Assembly: GCF_014207905.1 (NCBI RefSeq)
Contig: NZ_JACHLB010000003.1
Span: 1-64,000 of the forward strand
Direction: 5' to 3'
DNA: 64,000 nt
DNA from: Flavobacterium notoginsengisoli
GTDB taxonomy: Bacteria; Bacteroidota; Bacteroidia; Flavobacteriales; Flavobacteriaceae
A program made the position numbers and the translations under genes. Every line of letters starts with the position of its first letter. Position 1 is the stretch's first letter. The notes under the pieces are model-generated. The model was not told the DNA's origin, did not search any database, and was given only the letters and a program-made list of their open reading frames with translations. Below, piece after piece: positions 8,386-17,249 of the stretch.

Positions 8386-9651
8386 TTAATTCAGTTCCGA
8401 ACCGCCTCTTTTTTTTCTTCTGCGGTGTTTTCTTCTTAGTGCTGCAGGCACATTATCCGGCTGCCATTCCGGCTTGAAAAGCTTCTCCAGAAGCTTGACC
8501 GAAACCTCTTCTGAAGAAGTTTCAACAGCCTGCAGCTTCTGTTCTTCAATACCATTGCCCGGCATCTTTTCAGCTTTGGAAATCTCTTTCATTTCTGCTG
8601 TTCGCGGGCAGCGTTCGAGCATGCCTTTTGCACTGTAGTTTTTCCCCAGTGCGCTGCCGTTCAATACGCATCTGGTGACGTGGTCGACATAGGTGATGCC
8701 GTAGAGCTGTCCGGCGTCGCTCTTTCTCAACACCATATCAATACCCTCTTTTTTCAGCTTGGCGGCAAGCCTGTCCATACCTGTCTTTTTCCCAAGAAAA
8801 ACAGTATCCACCGCGCTTCTGATCCGCTTCTTTTCAAATGCCTTTTCTCCGGTACTCAAGATATACCGCTTCTCCAAGAAAGCAAGCGTCGGCTTCATGG
8901 CAAAATCGCTCGCCTTGATCGGCGCTCCGAGAGCTTTCCCCTCTTTATCCAGTATGCGGTAGACCAGCCCTCCGGCCTTAAAAATCCTTGAATCTTCACT
9001 GCCCCTGTCCGCCCTGATATTATAAAGCTGCAGCACGGCATTTAGCTCGGCCAGCGAGGTGTATTTATAGCTCAAAAGCACAGAGGATAGCACCCCTGCC
9101 ATCGCTCTTTTGGACTCAGTTCTGCCATATGAAACCTTACTTGCCGAAACAGGTTTTATAAGTAACATTTCTTCGGATTTTCTTCCCTCGGCCCTTACAA
9201 GATTAAAGTCATTTTCGATTTCCCTGCGCGCCTTTTCCGACTGGTTCCTGCCGATATTCTGCATGTCGATCCGCGAACCGTCTTCCCGCACTTTTATCGA
9301 TACCAGATGGATGTGCGGATGCCCTGCATCATCATGGCGGTAAACCAGATAGGGCTGATCGCCGAAACCGATTTTTTCCATATAGGCTTCCGCAATTTTC
9401 AGGAGCTTTTCATCAGCATATTTTTCTGAAGGGTGGAAGTTCAGCGAGATGTGCACGCTGTTTCTTTTCACGTTGCCGTTGAGTGCATTCTGGTGCAGTA
9501 ATCTGTTCAGTCTCATAGCGGCTGAAAGCTCCTTTGCAGATGCTGGATAATTCCCTTCTCCGATACACTGCGCAGCTCCTTCCTTTACCTTGTTTTCATT
9601 GTAATGGAATATGCTGCGCACCGAATGTCCGGTCTTTATGACTGCAACCAT
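8386..9651 (-). CDS. mobB: MOB-family relaxase, MobB of Bacteroidota elements
   Basis: The 421-aa relaxase nicks oriT and leads the strand into the recipient. The N-terminal domain holds a candidate catalytic tyrosine in FHYNENK (about residue 17) and the metal-binding motif RHDDAGHPHIHLV near residues 105-117, as in the Relaxase Pfam family (MOBP-like). The C-terminal half is charged and ends in a basic run (RRKHRRRKKRGG). Its start codon lies inside the end of mobA (16-bp overlap), implying translational coupling. Confidence 0.9.
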   Translation of the reverse strand: MVAVIKTGHSVRSIFHYNENKVKEGAAQCIGEGNYPASAKELSAAMRLNRLLHQNALNGNVKRNSVHISLNFHPSEKYADEKLLKIAEAYMEKIGFGDQPYLVYRHDDAGHPHIHLVSIKVREDGSRIDMQNIGRNQSEKARREIENDFNLVRAEGRKSEEMLLIKPVSASKVSYGRTESKRAMAGVLSSVLLSYKYTSLAELNAVLQLYNIRADRGSEDSRIFKAGGLVYRILDKEGKALGAPIKASDFAMKPTLAFLEKRYILSTGEKAFEKKRIRSAVDTVFLGKKTGMDRLAAKLKKEGIDMVLRKSDAGQLYGITYVDHVTRCVLNGSALGKNYSAKGMLERCPRTAEMKEISKAEKMPGNGIEEQKLQAVETSSEEVSVKLLEKLFKPEWQPDNVPAALRRKHRRRKKRGGSELN

Positions 9652-10028
9652 TTCGATGTGATTTCAGCAATTAGTTTCTGGATTTCCGACACTGTAAGCA
9701 GGAGCTTTTCGCGCTGCGTTTCGGTGCTTAAAATCCACTGCCTCAACTCTGAAATCTGCTGCAGGCTGTGCAGCTTTCTGACCGTCTGGTTGAAGTTGTT
9801 TCCAAGAGCGGCAAGCTCCTTTCGGAGCCTGATGAATTCGAGCATGAACTCATCCAGAGAAGCGTCACGATGCTTGACAGTAACAGGTTTATGCAGCAGG
9901 CTGTTCCTTAGGTATTCGCTCATCTGCCTGCAGGTGGTGGCCCTGAATCTCCTTTCCAATGATGCATATTCGGCAGCGGTGAAGCGCACCGCGACTATGC
10001 GGTTTCGGTTTAAAATCTCTTTTCCCAT
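9636..10028 (-). CDS. mobA: Relaxosome accessory protein MobA (MobC/BfmC-like family)
   Basis: The 130-aa protein begins with a ribbon-helix-helix-like segment (RIVAVRFTAAEYASLERR) and continues with a helical region holding the LGNNFNQTVRKLH motif typical of MobC/MobA relaxosome proteins. Such proteins bind oriT and help the relaxase open the nick region. It is first in the mobA-mobB-mobC operon, directly beside the candidate oriT. Confidence 0.85.
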   Translation of the reverse strand: MGKEILNRNRIVAVRFTAAEYASLERRFRATTCRQMSEYLRNSLLHKPVTVKHRDASLDEFMLEFIRLRKELAALGNNFNQTVRKLHSLQQISELRQWILSTETQREKLLLTVSEIQKLIAEITSKWLQS

Positions 10029-10329
10029 CTTATTTCCCTTTCATTATTTTAAACTCTTTTCTTTTGGTTTCTCTGCCAGCGAGTTCCGAGCCCTGGGCAG
10101 CCGGATGCGTTTGTTTAACAAACGGACATCTGGCCGACTGCAGGAACGAGGCAGTCCAAATGCTTTATCAACGCAAACCTTTTTTAAAAGCTCTTTTTAG
10201 CAGATTGCGATAACGAAAGTAGAAAACGCCGATGGACTGCGCCTATCCCGTCCAAATTTTGAACGGGGTGTTTTCAGGACTTCTGACTATCTTTGAATCA
10301 GCTGATTATTAATTTAAAAACGAGAAATT
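10029..10329. other. Candidate oriT region with hairpin at 10101-10133
   Basis: The 300-bp gap upstream of mobA holds a strong inverted repeat. CGTTTGTT (10108-10115) and AACAAACG (10117-10124) pair perfectly around one base. Outer arms CCGGATG (10101-10107) and CATCTGG (10127-10133) extend the structure with one mismatch. A second small repeat, CCGT with ACGG around CCAAATTTTGA, lies near 10250. In mobilisable elements oriT usually sits next to the relaxosome genes, so this is the best oriT candidate. The nic site cannot be pointed to. Confidence 0.5.
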
Positions 10330-10623
10330 ATGCTTACAGAAAATGATGCCTCCCAGATTTTTGATACCATAATGAGTATCCCGGGCATGAACGAACCGGT
10401 GAAGATTGATCTGAAGATTTCGCGAAAAAATGTGCTGCTCCTCAGCCATGTAATCGAGTGCGGCCTGCTTGAAAATGACAGCAGCACGTCGGTGCTCCTG
10501 CAGCGTACTGCAGCAGAAAGCATCAATGAGCTCAAACAGCTTTCAGCTGACTGTTTAAGCAGGGCTGGTCTTACTGATCTAAACGAAAAATTAGTCGCTT
10601 TCAAACCGCAGAGAAAACAGTAA
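10330..10623 (+). CDS. Hypothetical 97-aa protein of the mobile element
   Basis: A small soluble, mostly helical protein (MLTENDASQIFDTIMSIPG) with no signal peptide or recognisable catalytic motif. It is transcribed divergently from mobA across the candidate oriT and ends directly before a perfect terminator, so it looks like a genuine single-gene unit. Function unknown. Confidence 0.7.
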   Translation: MLTENDASQIFDTIMSIPGMNEPVKIDLKISRKNVLLLSHVIECGLLENDSSTSVLLQRTAAESINELKQLSADCLSRAGLTDLNEKLVAFKPQRKQ

Positions 10624-10624
10624 G

Positions 10625-10664
10625 AAAAACAGCTATTGTCACCTAATTGACAATAGCTGTTTTT
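10625..10664. terminator. Strong bidirectional terminator
   Basis: A perfect 17-bp stem (10625-10641 with 10648-10664) closes a 6-nt loop (CCTAAT) and ends in T-runs on both strands. It terminates the 97-aa gene and could also stop transcripts leaving the GTPase-associated operon from the right. Confidence 0.9.
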
Positions 10665-10776
10665 ATCGTATAAAGTCCGTGATTTTTATGCAATGATTAA
10701 AATAAAGCCTCAAATTAAACACGCCTTACTTTTATAATCAGACAAAATTTGGGCTTAATCATTTTTATGGTGTAAT

Positions 10777-11703
10777 TTAAAGTAATATATTTCGAATGGC
10801 AAACCCTAATTCAAATTCGATCGAACTGCTTTCCAAATCAGGATCAATATCTATTTCATCCATAACCAATTTAATGTCTCTATCATCGGTATACGAATCA
10901 ATTGCCGGCGGCATCTGTATTCCTGTCATCTCTTCAATTAGTGACACGTTCACCTGATAGGTTTCGGCATCCTTGAAGCGCATAAAAATATCGTCCTCTG
11001 ATTCTAATTCCTCAATCATATTCCCTTTCGCCAACAACTTATTTTGACTCATCATAAAACCGACTCTATAAATTTTACCATCTTCTTTTTCATAAACGAC
11101 AATCTTCCAAAATATAGCAGGAATCTGTATTTGTTTATTATTAATCGCAGTTGTAAAATATGGATTAGACTTTGATAAAACAGGACCGGTAAAAACGCAG
11201 ATCCGCAGTTGGCTTTTATTTGCTTCTGCATGAAGAATATAATCTTCCAAACTTCTCCAAATATCTCTATTCAGATCTTTATGCTGCGGAACTGAATTTG
11301 TATAAAAGAAAGTTGAATCTGCAGCATTCAGGGCTATTCCAACTGTATCGCCCCACTGTACATCTTCCCTTTTAGTCATATGGCCTCTATCGAAGTTACT
11401 GTTGGCAGCGCTATATAATTCTGATCCAAACTGTAGATCTTTAGGCAATCTATCATCTTTGCGCCAATTATCTTTTCTAGGCACTTTTTTAAATTTTAAT
11501 CCATCAATATTTGTCGCTGTGTAGTATGGAAATTTGTGAGCACAGGACAACTGGAGACTAAAATTTATATATCTAATCATAGCTGTGCCATCACTATTAA
11601 CGGCCAAATCCGATAGCTGTTCTTCATTTAGACTTGGTGTGGGGATTGAATGATTTCGTATAAAATTTTCATCATAGCCATTATACAATATTTTACTTTT
11701 CAT
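10777..11703 (-). CDS. DNA/RNA non-specific endonuclease (NUC/EndoG family), predicted effector
   Basis: The 308-aa protein carries the NUC signature DRGHMT (Asp105-Arg106-Gly107-His108; His is the general base) and downstream Asn/Arg/Glu residues of the beta-beta-alpha-metal site in QHKDLNRDIWRSLED (about 140-154). It has no signal peptide, unlike secreted nutritional nucleases, so it should act on nucleic acid inside the cell. It is the last gene of the seven-gene operon, 5 bp after the trypsin-like protease. A protease next to a nuclease suggests a protease-gated nuclease effector; that link is inference. Confidence 0.87.
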   Translation of the reverse strand: MKSKILYNGYDENFIRNHSIPTPSLNEEQLSDLAVNSDGTAMIRYINFSLQLSCAHKFPYYTATNIDGLKFKKVPRKDNWRKDDRLPKDLQFGSELYSAANSNFDRGHMTKREDVQWGDTVGIALNAADSTFFYTNSVPQHKDLNRDIWRSLEDYILHAEANKSQLRICVFTGPVLSKSNPYFTTAINNKQIQIPAIFWKIVVYEKEDGKIYRVGFMMSQNKLLAKGNMIEELESEDDIFMRFKDAETYQVNVSLIEEMTGIQMPPAIDSYTDDRDIKLVMDEIDIDPDLESSSIEFELGFAIRNILL

Positions 11704-11708
11704 ACTAT

Positions 11709-12737
11709 TTATTTTTTATGGTTTTCTCTAATAAATTCAATTATTCTGTTGATATAGATTCCCTCATTTCGTGATTTTATTCCGAAAGGAAGATCTGGTT
11801 CACCTTCCTTAATTCCTCCTCCACTATGATGCAGTGCAATCACTTGCCAATCGGAATTAAACACTGGCGAACCAGATGAACCTTTTAGTGTATCGGTTAA
11901 ATATTGAACCACTCGGTCAGTTGTATTTGTAACAATATTATGATAAAGAGAAATTTGCTTTAATTCTCCGCCAGGGTGCTGAATAATGTTTACAAAATCA
12001 TTTTTAAGGATGGTAACTTCATTCAATTCTATATAGCCATAAGATTCTAATTGATTATCCTCATCTTTTAATTTGAAAACAGTGGTGTCAAATTCTCTAA
12101 TTTCGGAGCAATACCAAGGACCATTAACGTCAATTTCAAAGCTTTTTGACTGAATCGTATTTCCGTATATATCGAGCTCATAATCAAATATGATTCTAGT
12201 TCTACTAATGTCATCTTTATGGTTTATCACGTGATAATTGGTAATAAAAAATAAATCGTTAATATCCTTCACTTTACATAAAAAACCAGTACCTACATTA
12301 TATCTGTTACCGGAAACTTTGATTTCAACTTTTCCCACGCTTTTACTTTTTATAACTCCTTTAGCTAAAAAGTTAACGGGCAATAAAGTACTCTGCCCCA
12401 TCGTAAGAAGTTCCAAAGTATCCTCACCCACATCTCCCCATTCGGAAATTTTAATATCAGGGCCTAATGAATACCTGATTTCTTTTTCCGATAAGGCCGA
12501 TTTAAGAAAGGGGTTATCTGGATACATTTTCAATACAGACTGTACTAATTCGTTTAATTTATTCTGTTTATTAGCTTCTGCTATAACATTGCTCCAAACA
12601 TCCATCGCACTGCCAGAAGTATCGATGTGCTGCAGTTTTAAGCCTGATGCCTGAACATATTTTGGTATTGAATCTTTAATAGGTACCAAATCACTTAAAA
12701 CATCATTTAATTGTCTAATTTTTATATCCCAGGCCAT
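11709..12737 (-). CDS. EAD1-trypsin-like serine protease, predicted effector
   Basis: Residues 1-80 resemble effector-associated domain 1, a small helical adaptor module found in bacterial conflict systems (SGLKLQHIDTSGSAMDVW, then KMYPDNPFL). A chymotrypsin-fold protease follows, with His169 (TNYHV), Asp217 (REFDTTV) and Ser288 (GSSGSP). There is no signal peptide. EAD modules usually pair by homotypic contact, and the preceding gene ends in a similar domain, so recruitment through that partner is likely. The protease may act as an effector or as an activator of the endonuclease encoded 5 bp downstream. Confidence 0.85.
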   Translation of the reverse strand: MAWDIKIRQLNDVLSDLVPIKDSIPKYVQASGLKLQHIDTSGSAMDVWSNVIAEANKQNKLNELVQSVLKMYPDNPFLKSALSEKEIRYSLGPDIKISEWGDVGEDTLELLTMGQSTLLPVNFLAKGVIKSKSVGKVEIKVSGNRYNVGTGFLCKVKDINDLFFITNYHVINHKDDISRTRIIFDYELDIYGNTIQSKSFEIDVNGPWYCSEIREFDTTVFKLKDEDNQLESYGYIELNEVTILKNDFVNIIQHPGGELKQISLYHNIVTNTTDRVVQYLTDTLKGSSGSPVFNSDWQVIALHHSGGGIKEGEPDLPFGIKSRNEGIYINRIIEFIRENHKK

Positions 12738-12745
12738 TTACAATA

Positions 12746-13888
12746 TTATTTAAAAATTTGAGGGTAGTCAAATAGCATTCTATCGACTAACAGTTCTACT
12801 TTCTCTTTTTCAATGCATAACGAGATTAATTGTGCAGACATGGTAGTTGCCGAATCTTCATTTAGAATAGCCGGGTTAATACCTACATTTTCTGCCAAGG
12901 TAATGATTGAACGACTTGATTGATAAAATTTTGGAAGATCATTCACCAAAAGATCAATGGCGACATTATTGAAATGCTGTCCCTTTACTCTTTCGTAAAG
13001 GAGTTTCAGTTTTGCTTTTTCCGAAGGTTTTTGAAGATCTAATGGCGTCATATACCTAGCCTCAAAAATCGGCTTTTTAACATTTGGATTAAGCAGATAT
13101 TCTCCATTTCGATCATCTTTTTTACGGTAATACTCAAAGAATTTTTCAATCTTTAAATCAATATCCTCAGCCTTGCTGTCAGCTCTGACGTATACAAAAT
13201 CATATAATTTGGTATCTGCGCTTTCATATTCCATAATCGAAAATGGATGGTAAATTACTGGATGATCGCTTTGGAATACCTCTATCTTATTTGGGTCATC
13301 TATCACCAGATATCCTCTTGGAATGTCCTTCATAGAACCAAAATGCTGTACCCACTGAATATCCATTGGCTGCCATTTTGCCTTCTTAATGTTTACTGTA
13401 TTGCCCTGCTTAATTTTTAGCTGGCTTAAAACTTCCGAAAACACTAAAATAGGAACTCCTGTTGAGGCATTGCTTGATGAAGATACAGACATCAGAACAG
13501 TTCCTTGTTCAGTTGTAGGCAATAATAATGTACCGATTCCTCCCAGTACTTTTTTGGACTTGCCAGGGGGATTGAATTCTGTGTATTCCCTGCTTTTAAA
13601 TGTAATATGGGAATCCAAATTTGTTCTAATATTTTGAGATCGTTCTGTCCAATATAACCCAGGTACTCTTGCAACCCATTCTGATACTACAAAATTGTAA
13701 AGATCGATTTCTTTACCCCAAAATTGTTCCGGGTTCTGCATTACACTCTTCCAGAAACTTTCCTCCTGATAGTAATATCTGCTGCTGCTCTCTCTTGTAT
13801 TTTCTTCAATATTAAATATTCCGGATAAAGAATAATTTTGAATGGTTTCAATAATTTTTAGTCCTTTGTACAAATTTCTTAAGCTCAT
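12746..13888 (-). CDS. GTPase-associated system protein with C-terminal EAD-like domain
   Basis: A 380-aa soluble protein. The N-terminal 290 residues match no family I recognise; they are beta-rich and contain a WTERSQNIRTNL segment. The last 70 residues (AENVGINPAILNEDSAT, then CIEKEKVELLVDRML and FDYPQIF) have the rhythm of an effector-associated domain. It overlaps the GAP1-like gene by 4 bp and precedes the EAD1-protease by 8 bp. Position and tail suggest an adaptor between the GTPase core and the effectors. Confidence 0.6.
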   Translation of the reverse strand: MSLRNLYKGLKIIETIQNYSLSGIFNIEENTRESSSRYYYQEESFWKSVMQNPEQFWGKEIDLYNFVVSEWVARVPGLYWTERSQNIRTNLDSHITFKSREYTEFNPPGKSKKVLGGIGTLLLPTTEQGTVLMSVSSSSNASTGVPILVFSEVLSQLKIKQGNTVNIKKAKWQPMDIQWVQHFGSMKDIPRGYLVIDDPNKIEVFQSDHPVIYHPFSIMEYESADTKLYDFVYVRADSKAEDIDLKIEKFFEYYRKKDDRNGEYLLNPNVKKPIFEARYMTPLDLQKPSEKAKLKLLYERVKGQHFNNVAIDLLVNDLPKFYQSSRSIITLAENVGINPAILNEDSATTMSAQLISLCIEKEKVELLVDRMLFDYPQIFK

Positions 13889-16428
13889 GTTTTAATATAA
13901 TATTTTCGCAGATTATAAATTATCTTAAATTTTTCATTGTTGGCATACTGTTTCTTTATTCCTTTTAATAAATCATTCATCGTTAAATCCTTAAACTGTT
14001 TTTTTCTTAGTTTAAAAAGAGCATCATTCCACGCATGCGCCGCTGAAACATTCATTAATAGATCAGATTCTTTTCCTCCGGATTGTCTCCAGATTGTAGT
14101 CATTGAGACAGAATTGGGATATAAGTCTGTTATCAGTTCTTCAGTACTTTGCCACCATTCATCTGTTGGAATTTTAACCTTTTTTGACAAAATTCCAGAA
14201 ACTGAAAGTATTCCTTTCGTTATAATATCTAAAAGTCGATGACATTCTTCCAGTGCAAATCTCCAATTATTGTGCTTATTGGACTTATCATATATTAAAT
14301 ATGCGCAATTCGTAAAACTTCGCTTCCATACCAATTTACCAAGACGTGTGGCTTCAACTGCACTAATGGTACCTGTAAAATTGTTAAGATAAGTACGTAA
14401 ATTATTATCATTAAGCTGAGAAAATTTCTCAAATATGGGAATTACGCTTTTAATGTTATTATTATTATAATATAAAAAATCTGAAATACCTTTTTGGCCT
14501 ATATGATCGATTAGTACAGGATCGTCCGGTATCTGGGTCGTCGAATTTATGCTGAGTTGACTTAGCAAGTGTGCAGATGTTTTTACGAGAAAGTTATTCA
14601 CAATATCAGGTGGAAGATGTTCCCACAACTTTGCCATATTGCTATAGGATTGAATGTTAGCAAATTCTGTCAGTGAAATTTCCACCAGAAGATCATAACA
14701 AAATTCAGAGCCAGAAATTATGTGATCAAATAGGCTAAAAATTACATCTTGAGGTTGTTTAAGTCCGTTTTCAATTGAGCCATCCAATCTAATGGTCTCT
14801 AACCATATTTTCTGCCAATTATAATTTGAAACGTCTATTCTTTCTAAATTGGTTGGTGATTTGTGACAAATTTCACCTGCAATTTTAATCATTCGGTTAT
14901 GATCCCTGTAAACCGCATAATCAATTACTCTTTGCTCTTTCTTACCTGCTAAGATGATATTAATTGCATCAAAGTGCTGTTCGTCCTTGTCAATCTTAAA
15001 TAATTCATCCAATGCATCTTCTAACTGCTTTTCAAAGTTTAAAAGCTTGGCAAAATATGAAAACCAATTATTAGAAATTGCAAACATCTTCAACTCTCCA
15101 AGCAGAAAATTTGGAAGCTTTTTAGGAAGTTTTTTTGAGAAGCAAATTTCTGATTCCTTGGAATTATCGATATGTTCTTCTAATTTTGAAAGAAGATCCG
15201 GAACATCGATCAGCCATTGATATATTGCGGAGACTTTGGTGATATTAATGACTCCCAGGTATTCATGCAAAGTTGAATTGATTGTTTCATCCCACCAATT
15301 TAAATTATTTGCTTTTACATTTTTAAAAAATGGTATGAAGTAATTTTTTGCCTGAATTTTTGAAAAGATATTTTTATTAATCCATTTGTTTAATGCTTGC
15401 GACAGTTCTTTCTTTGAATTTTTGAAACTTTCAATTTTAAAATTTCTTAATACCTGAAATTCGGTAAAATCACCATTTTCAATTAACTTAACAGCTCTGG
15501 CTACCAATTTTTTTTTATATAAATGCCCTAGATTATCTAATGGAGAAAATTTCGCTATTATATGAGCGAGTGTATTCAATTTCTTTATATCCTCAACTAC
15601 ATCCAAATTTTCAAAAGTTTCAATACCAATTGCAACATAATTTATATCTTCACGTGATAAAGATTCGGATTCTATAGCTGTTTCAAATAGTTTAATTCTT
15701 TCGTCAATTTTTTGGTCACCAATTAACAATAACTCAAGTAAATTGCTTGGATCGTGGAAGTCATTTTTTTCAACTATAAAAAAATCTGATTTTAAAAATT
15801 TACTGCGAACATTCTCGGGAACTGCAATAAATCTTAGTCCATTACCCTCTTTATTATCATTATTAAATGAAATATCAAAATGAAAAACTTCACGCTCTTT
15901 TTTAGTCAGACGCTTCCAAAATTCAATGACAGCAATATCAAAATCATCTTGTCCAATCCATACTATTTTATTTTTAAATTTACTTAAGTTGACATAACCA
16001 TGAATGAGCTTGTTAAATCTTCCCTGAAGATGCTGATCCAAATTATTATAAGATGCATCTGTTTGACGCTCAATTTCCAGTGGGGTAAGCTCAATTTCTT
16101 TTTCAATTTTTTCTGGAAGTAAATCCATTATTGGTCTTAAATCACTAACCTCAATAATATCTTTTCTCTCGATAATTAGCACATGTGAAAATTTTCTTCC
16201 ACGCCTTACGTTTTCTGAAGTATCTTCAAAGGTCTTCATAATCAAAAAAAAGTCACCTTCCCAGAATCCGCGAATTGCCGGCCCCCATTTGATCCCTCCG
16301 GTTTGATCTTGTAAATCTGCTCTAAATGCTATGTTTTTAGAAAGATTTTGATCCGACATGCTAGATTTTATCAATCCCCATGCCTTGTTTACCTCTCCGC
16401 AAAATGATTGATGTACTATAATTTTCAC
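13885..16428 (-). CDS. GAP1-like GTPase-associated protein
   Basis: An 847-aa protein with an N-terminal region resembling the GAP1-N domain (opening IIVHQSFCGEVNKAWGLIKS, like the HQ-x-YG start of this family). A long helical body follows. The family is known from GTPase-associated conflict systems, where it lies beside double GTPases and GASH proteins, as it does here. It has no transmembrane segment or enzymatic motif and is probably a scaffold or sensor. Codon use is strikingly AT-rich next to the mob genes, indicating a separate origin. Confidence 0.72.
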   Translation of the reverse strand: MKIIVHQSFCGEVNKAWGLIKSSMSDQNLSKNIAFRADLQDQTGGIKWGPAIRGFWEGDFFLIMKTFEDTSENVRRGRKFSHVLIIERKDIIEVSDLRPIMDLLPEKIEKEIELTPLEIERQTDASYNNLDQHLQGRFNKLIHGYVNLSKFKNKIVWIGQDDFDIAVIEFWKRLTKKEREVFHFDISFNNDNKEGNGLRFIAVPENVRSKFLKSDFFIVEKNDFHDPSNLLELLLIGDQKIDERIKLFETAIESESLSREDINYVAIGIETFENLDVVEDIKKLNTLAHIIAKFSPLDNLGHLYKKKLVARAVKLIENGDFTEFQVLRNFKIESFKNSKKELSQALNKWINKNIFSKIQAKNYFIPFFKNVKANNLNWWDETINSTLHEYLGVINITKVSAIYQWLIDVPDLLSKLEEHIDNSKESEICFSKKLPKKLPNFLLGELKMFAISNNWFSYFAKLLNFEKQLEDALDELFKIDKDEQHFDAINIILAGKKEQRVIDYAVYRDHNRMIKIAGEICHKSPTNLERIDVSNYNWQKIWLETIRLDGSIENGLKQPQDVIFSLFDHIISGSEFCYDLLVEISLTEFANIQSYSNMAKLWEHLPPDIVNNFLVKTSAHLLSQLSINSTTQIPDDPVLIDHIGQKGISDFLYYNNNNIKSVIPIFEKFSQLNDNNLRTYLNNFTGTISAVEATRLGKLVWKRSFTNCAYLIYDKSNKHNNWRFALEECHRLLDIITKGILSVSGILSKKVKIPTDEWWQSTEELITDLYPNSVSMTTIWRQSGGKESDLLMNVSAAHAWNDALFKLRKKQFKDLTMNDLLKGIKKQYANNEKFKIIYNLRKYYIKT

Positions 16429-17249
16429 AATAAAGCTTCTTCTATAAGTTGGGTTAAGTCATCTACTTTTTCACCATTGGCTAGTACCAGGTACCCAAAC
16501 TCTTCGGGACCATCTATTTGATATTTTTCTTTGTTTTCAATGGTATTGAGAGCAAAGCCTTGAGCTGATAAGCCTAGTATGTTCAGAAGATCTGAATTCC
16601 AATTTGACTCCATAAAATTTAGCAGTAGAGGCAGTTTATTTTTAAGTACGTCATAAGGTTTTTCATCTGTGCTCATTTCGTCCCAGCAGGTCAAAACTAC
16701 AGTAAGTTTCGACTTAGAATTCTTTAGATGGTAATCATGGCCTTTTTGGTGCAGAAGAATCTGTAATAGTTCAATAAAGAAGCATTGGTCAGATAATTTA
16801 TCTGATTCAATACTATTTTCAACATTTTTTTTGTGCTGATCAGTGTATGTTATATCACTAATATCCAAAAATTTATTGATATTGTTTAATCTAATAAACA
16901 ATACCCAGCTATCGCTATCCTTTATTGAACTCTTCCATTCCTTATTTAACTCGCGACTTTCCACTATGTTCACAACCTGCTCTCCACCGTACTCCGGACA
17001 TTTCAAATCAACTTGTTGGCCGCCAATTTGAATTGGCAAATAAAATTTAACACTTTTTTCTGCAGGCGTAGTTTGTGGTTCTTCCCCGGATGCCAATGCT
17101 TCACGTGCGCCTGTTATAGGTGACAGGTCATCAACGCTTTTATATAGTCTTAACCTACTTTTCTTTTTAAGAAGTCTGGAATAAAATTGCGACAAGAATA
17201 CCGTTTTTGACGAATGTGGCTTTCCAATTAATAATATGGATGTACTCAT
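16425..17249 (-). CDS. Divergent TRAFAC-type GTPase of a GTPase-associated system (first of a pair)
   Basis: The 274-aa protein has a P-loop GKPHSSKT at residues 9-16, in which Ser replaces the usual Gly before Lys. The switch II position reads PEYGGE (85-90) instead of DxxG, and a TCWDE segment stands where NKxD is expected. It may bind nucleotide poorly or be catalytically altered. It overlaps both neighbours by 4 bp (ATGA), so the two GTPases should be made in fixed ratio. It corresponds to the first GTPase of the double-GTPase arrangement in these systems. Confidence 0.72.
   Translation of the reverse strand: MSTSILLIGKPHSSKTVFLSQFYSRLLKKKSRLRLYKSVDDLSPITGAREALASGEEPQTTPAEKSVKFYLPIQIGGQQVDLKCPEYGGEQVVNIVESRELNKEWKSSIKDSDSWVLFIRLNNINKFLDISDITYTDQHKKNVENSIESDKLSDQCFFIELLQILLHQKGHDYHLKNSKSKLTVVLTCWDEMSTDEKPYDVLKNKLPLLLNFMESNWNSDLLNILGLSAQGFALNTIENKEKYQIDGPEEFGYLVLANGEKVDDLTQLIEEALL

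Noticed and set aside
9604..10200. 198-codon plus-strand frame over mobA and oriT
   Set aside because: Antisense to mobA with serine/cysteine-rich shadow composition; the mob operon explains the region.
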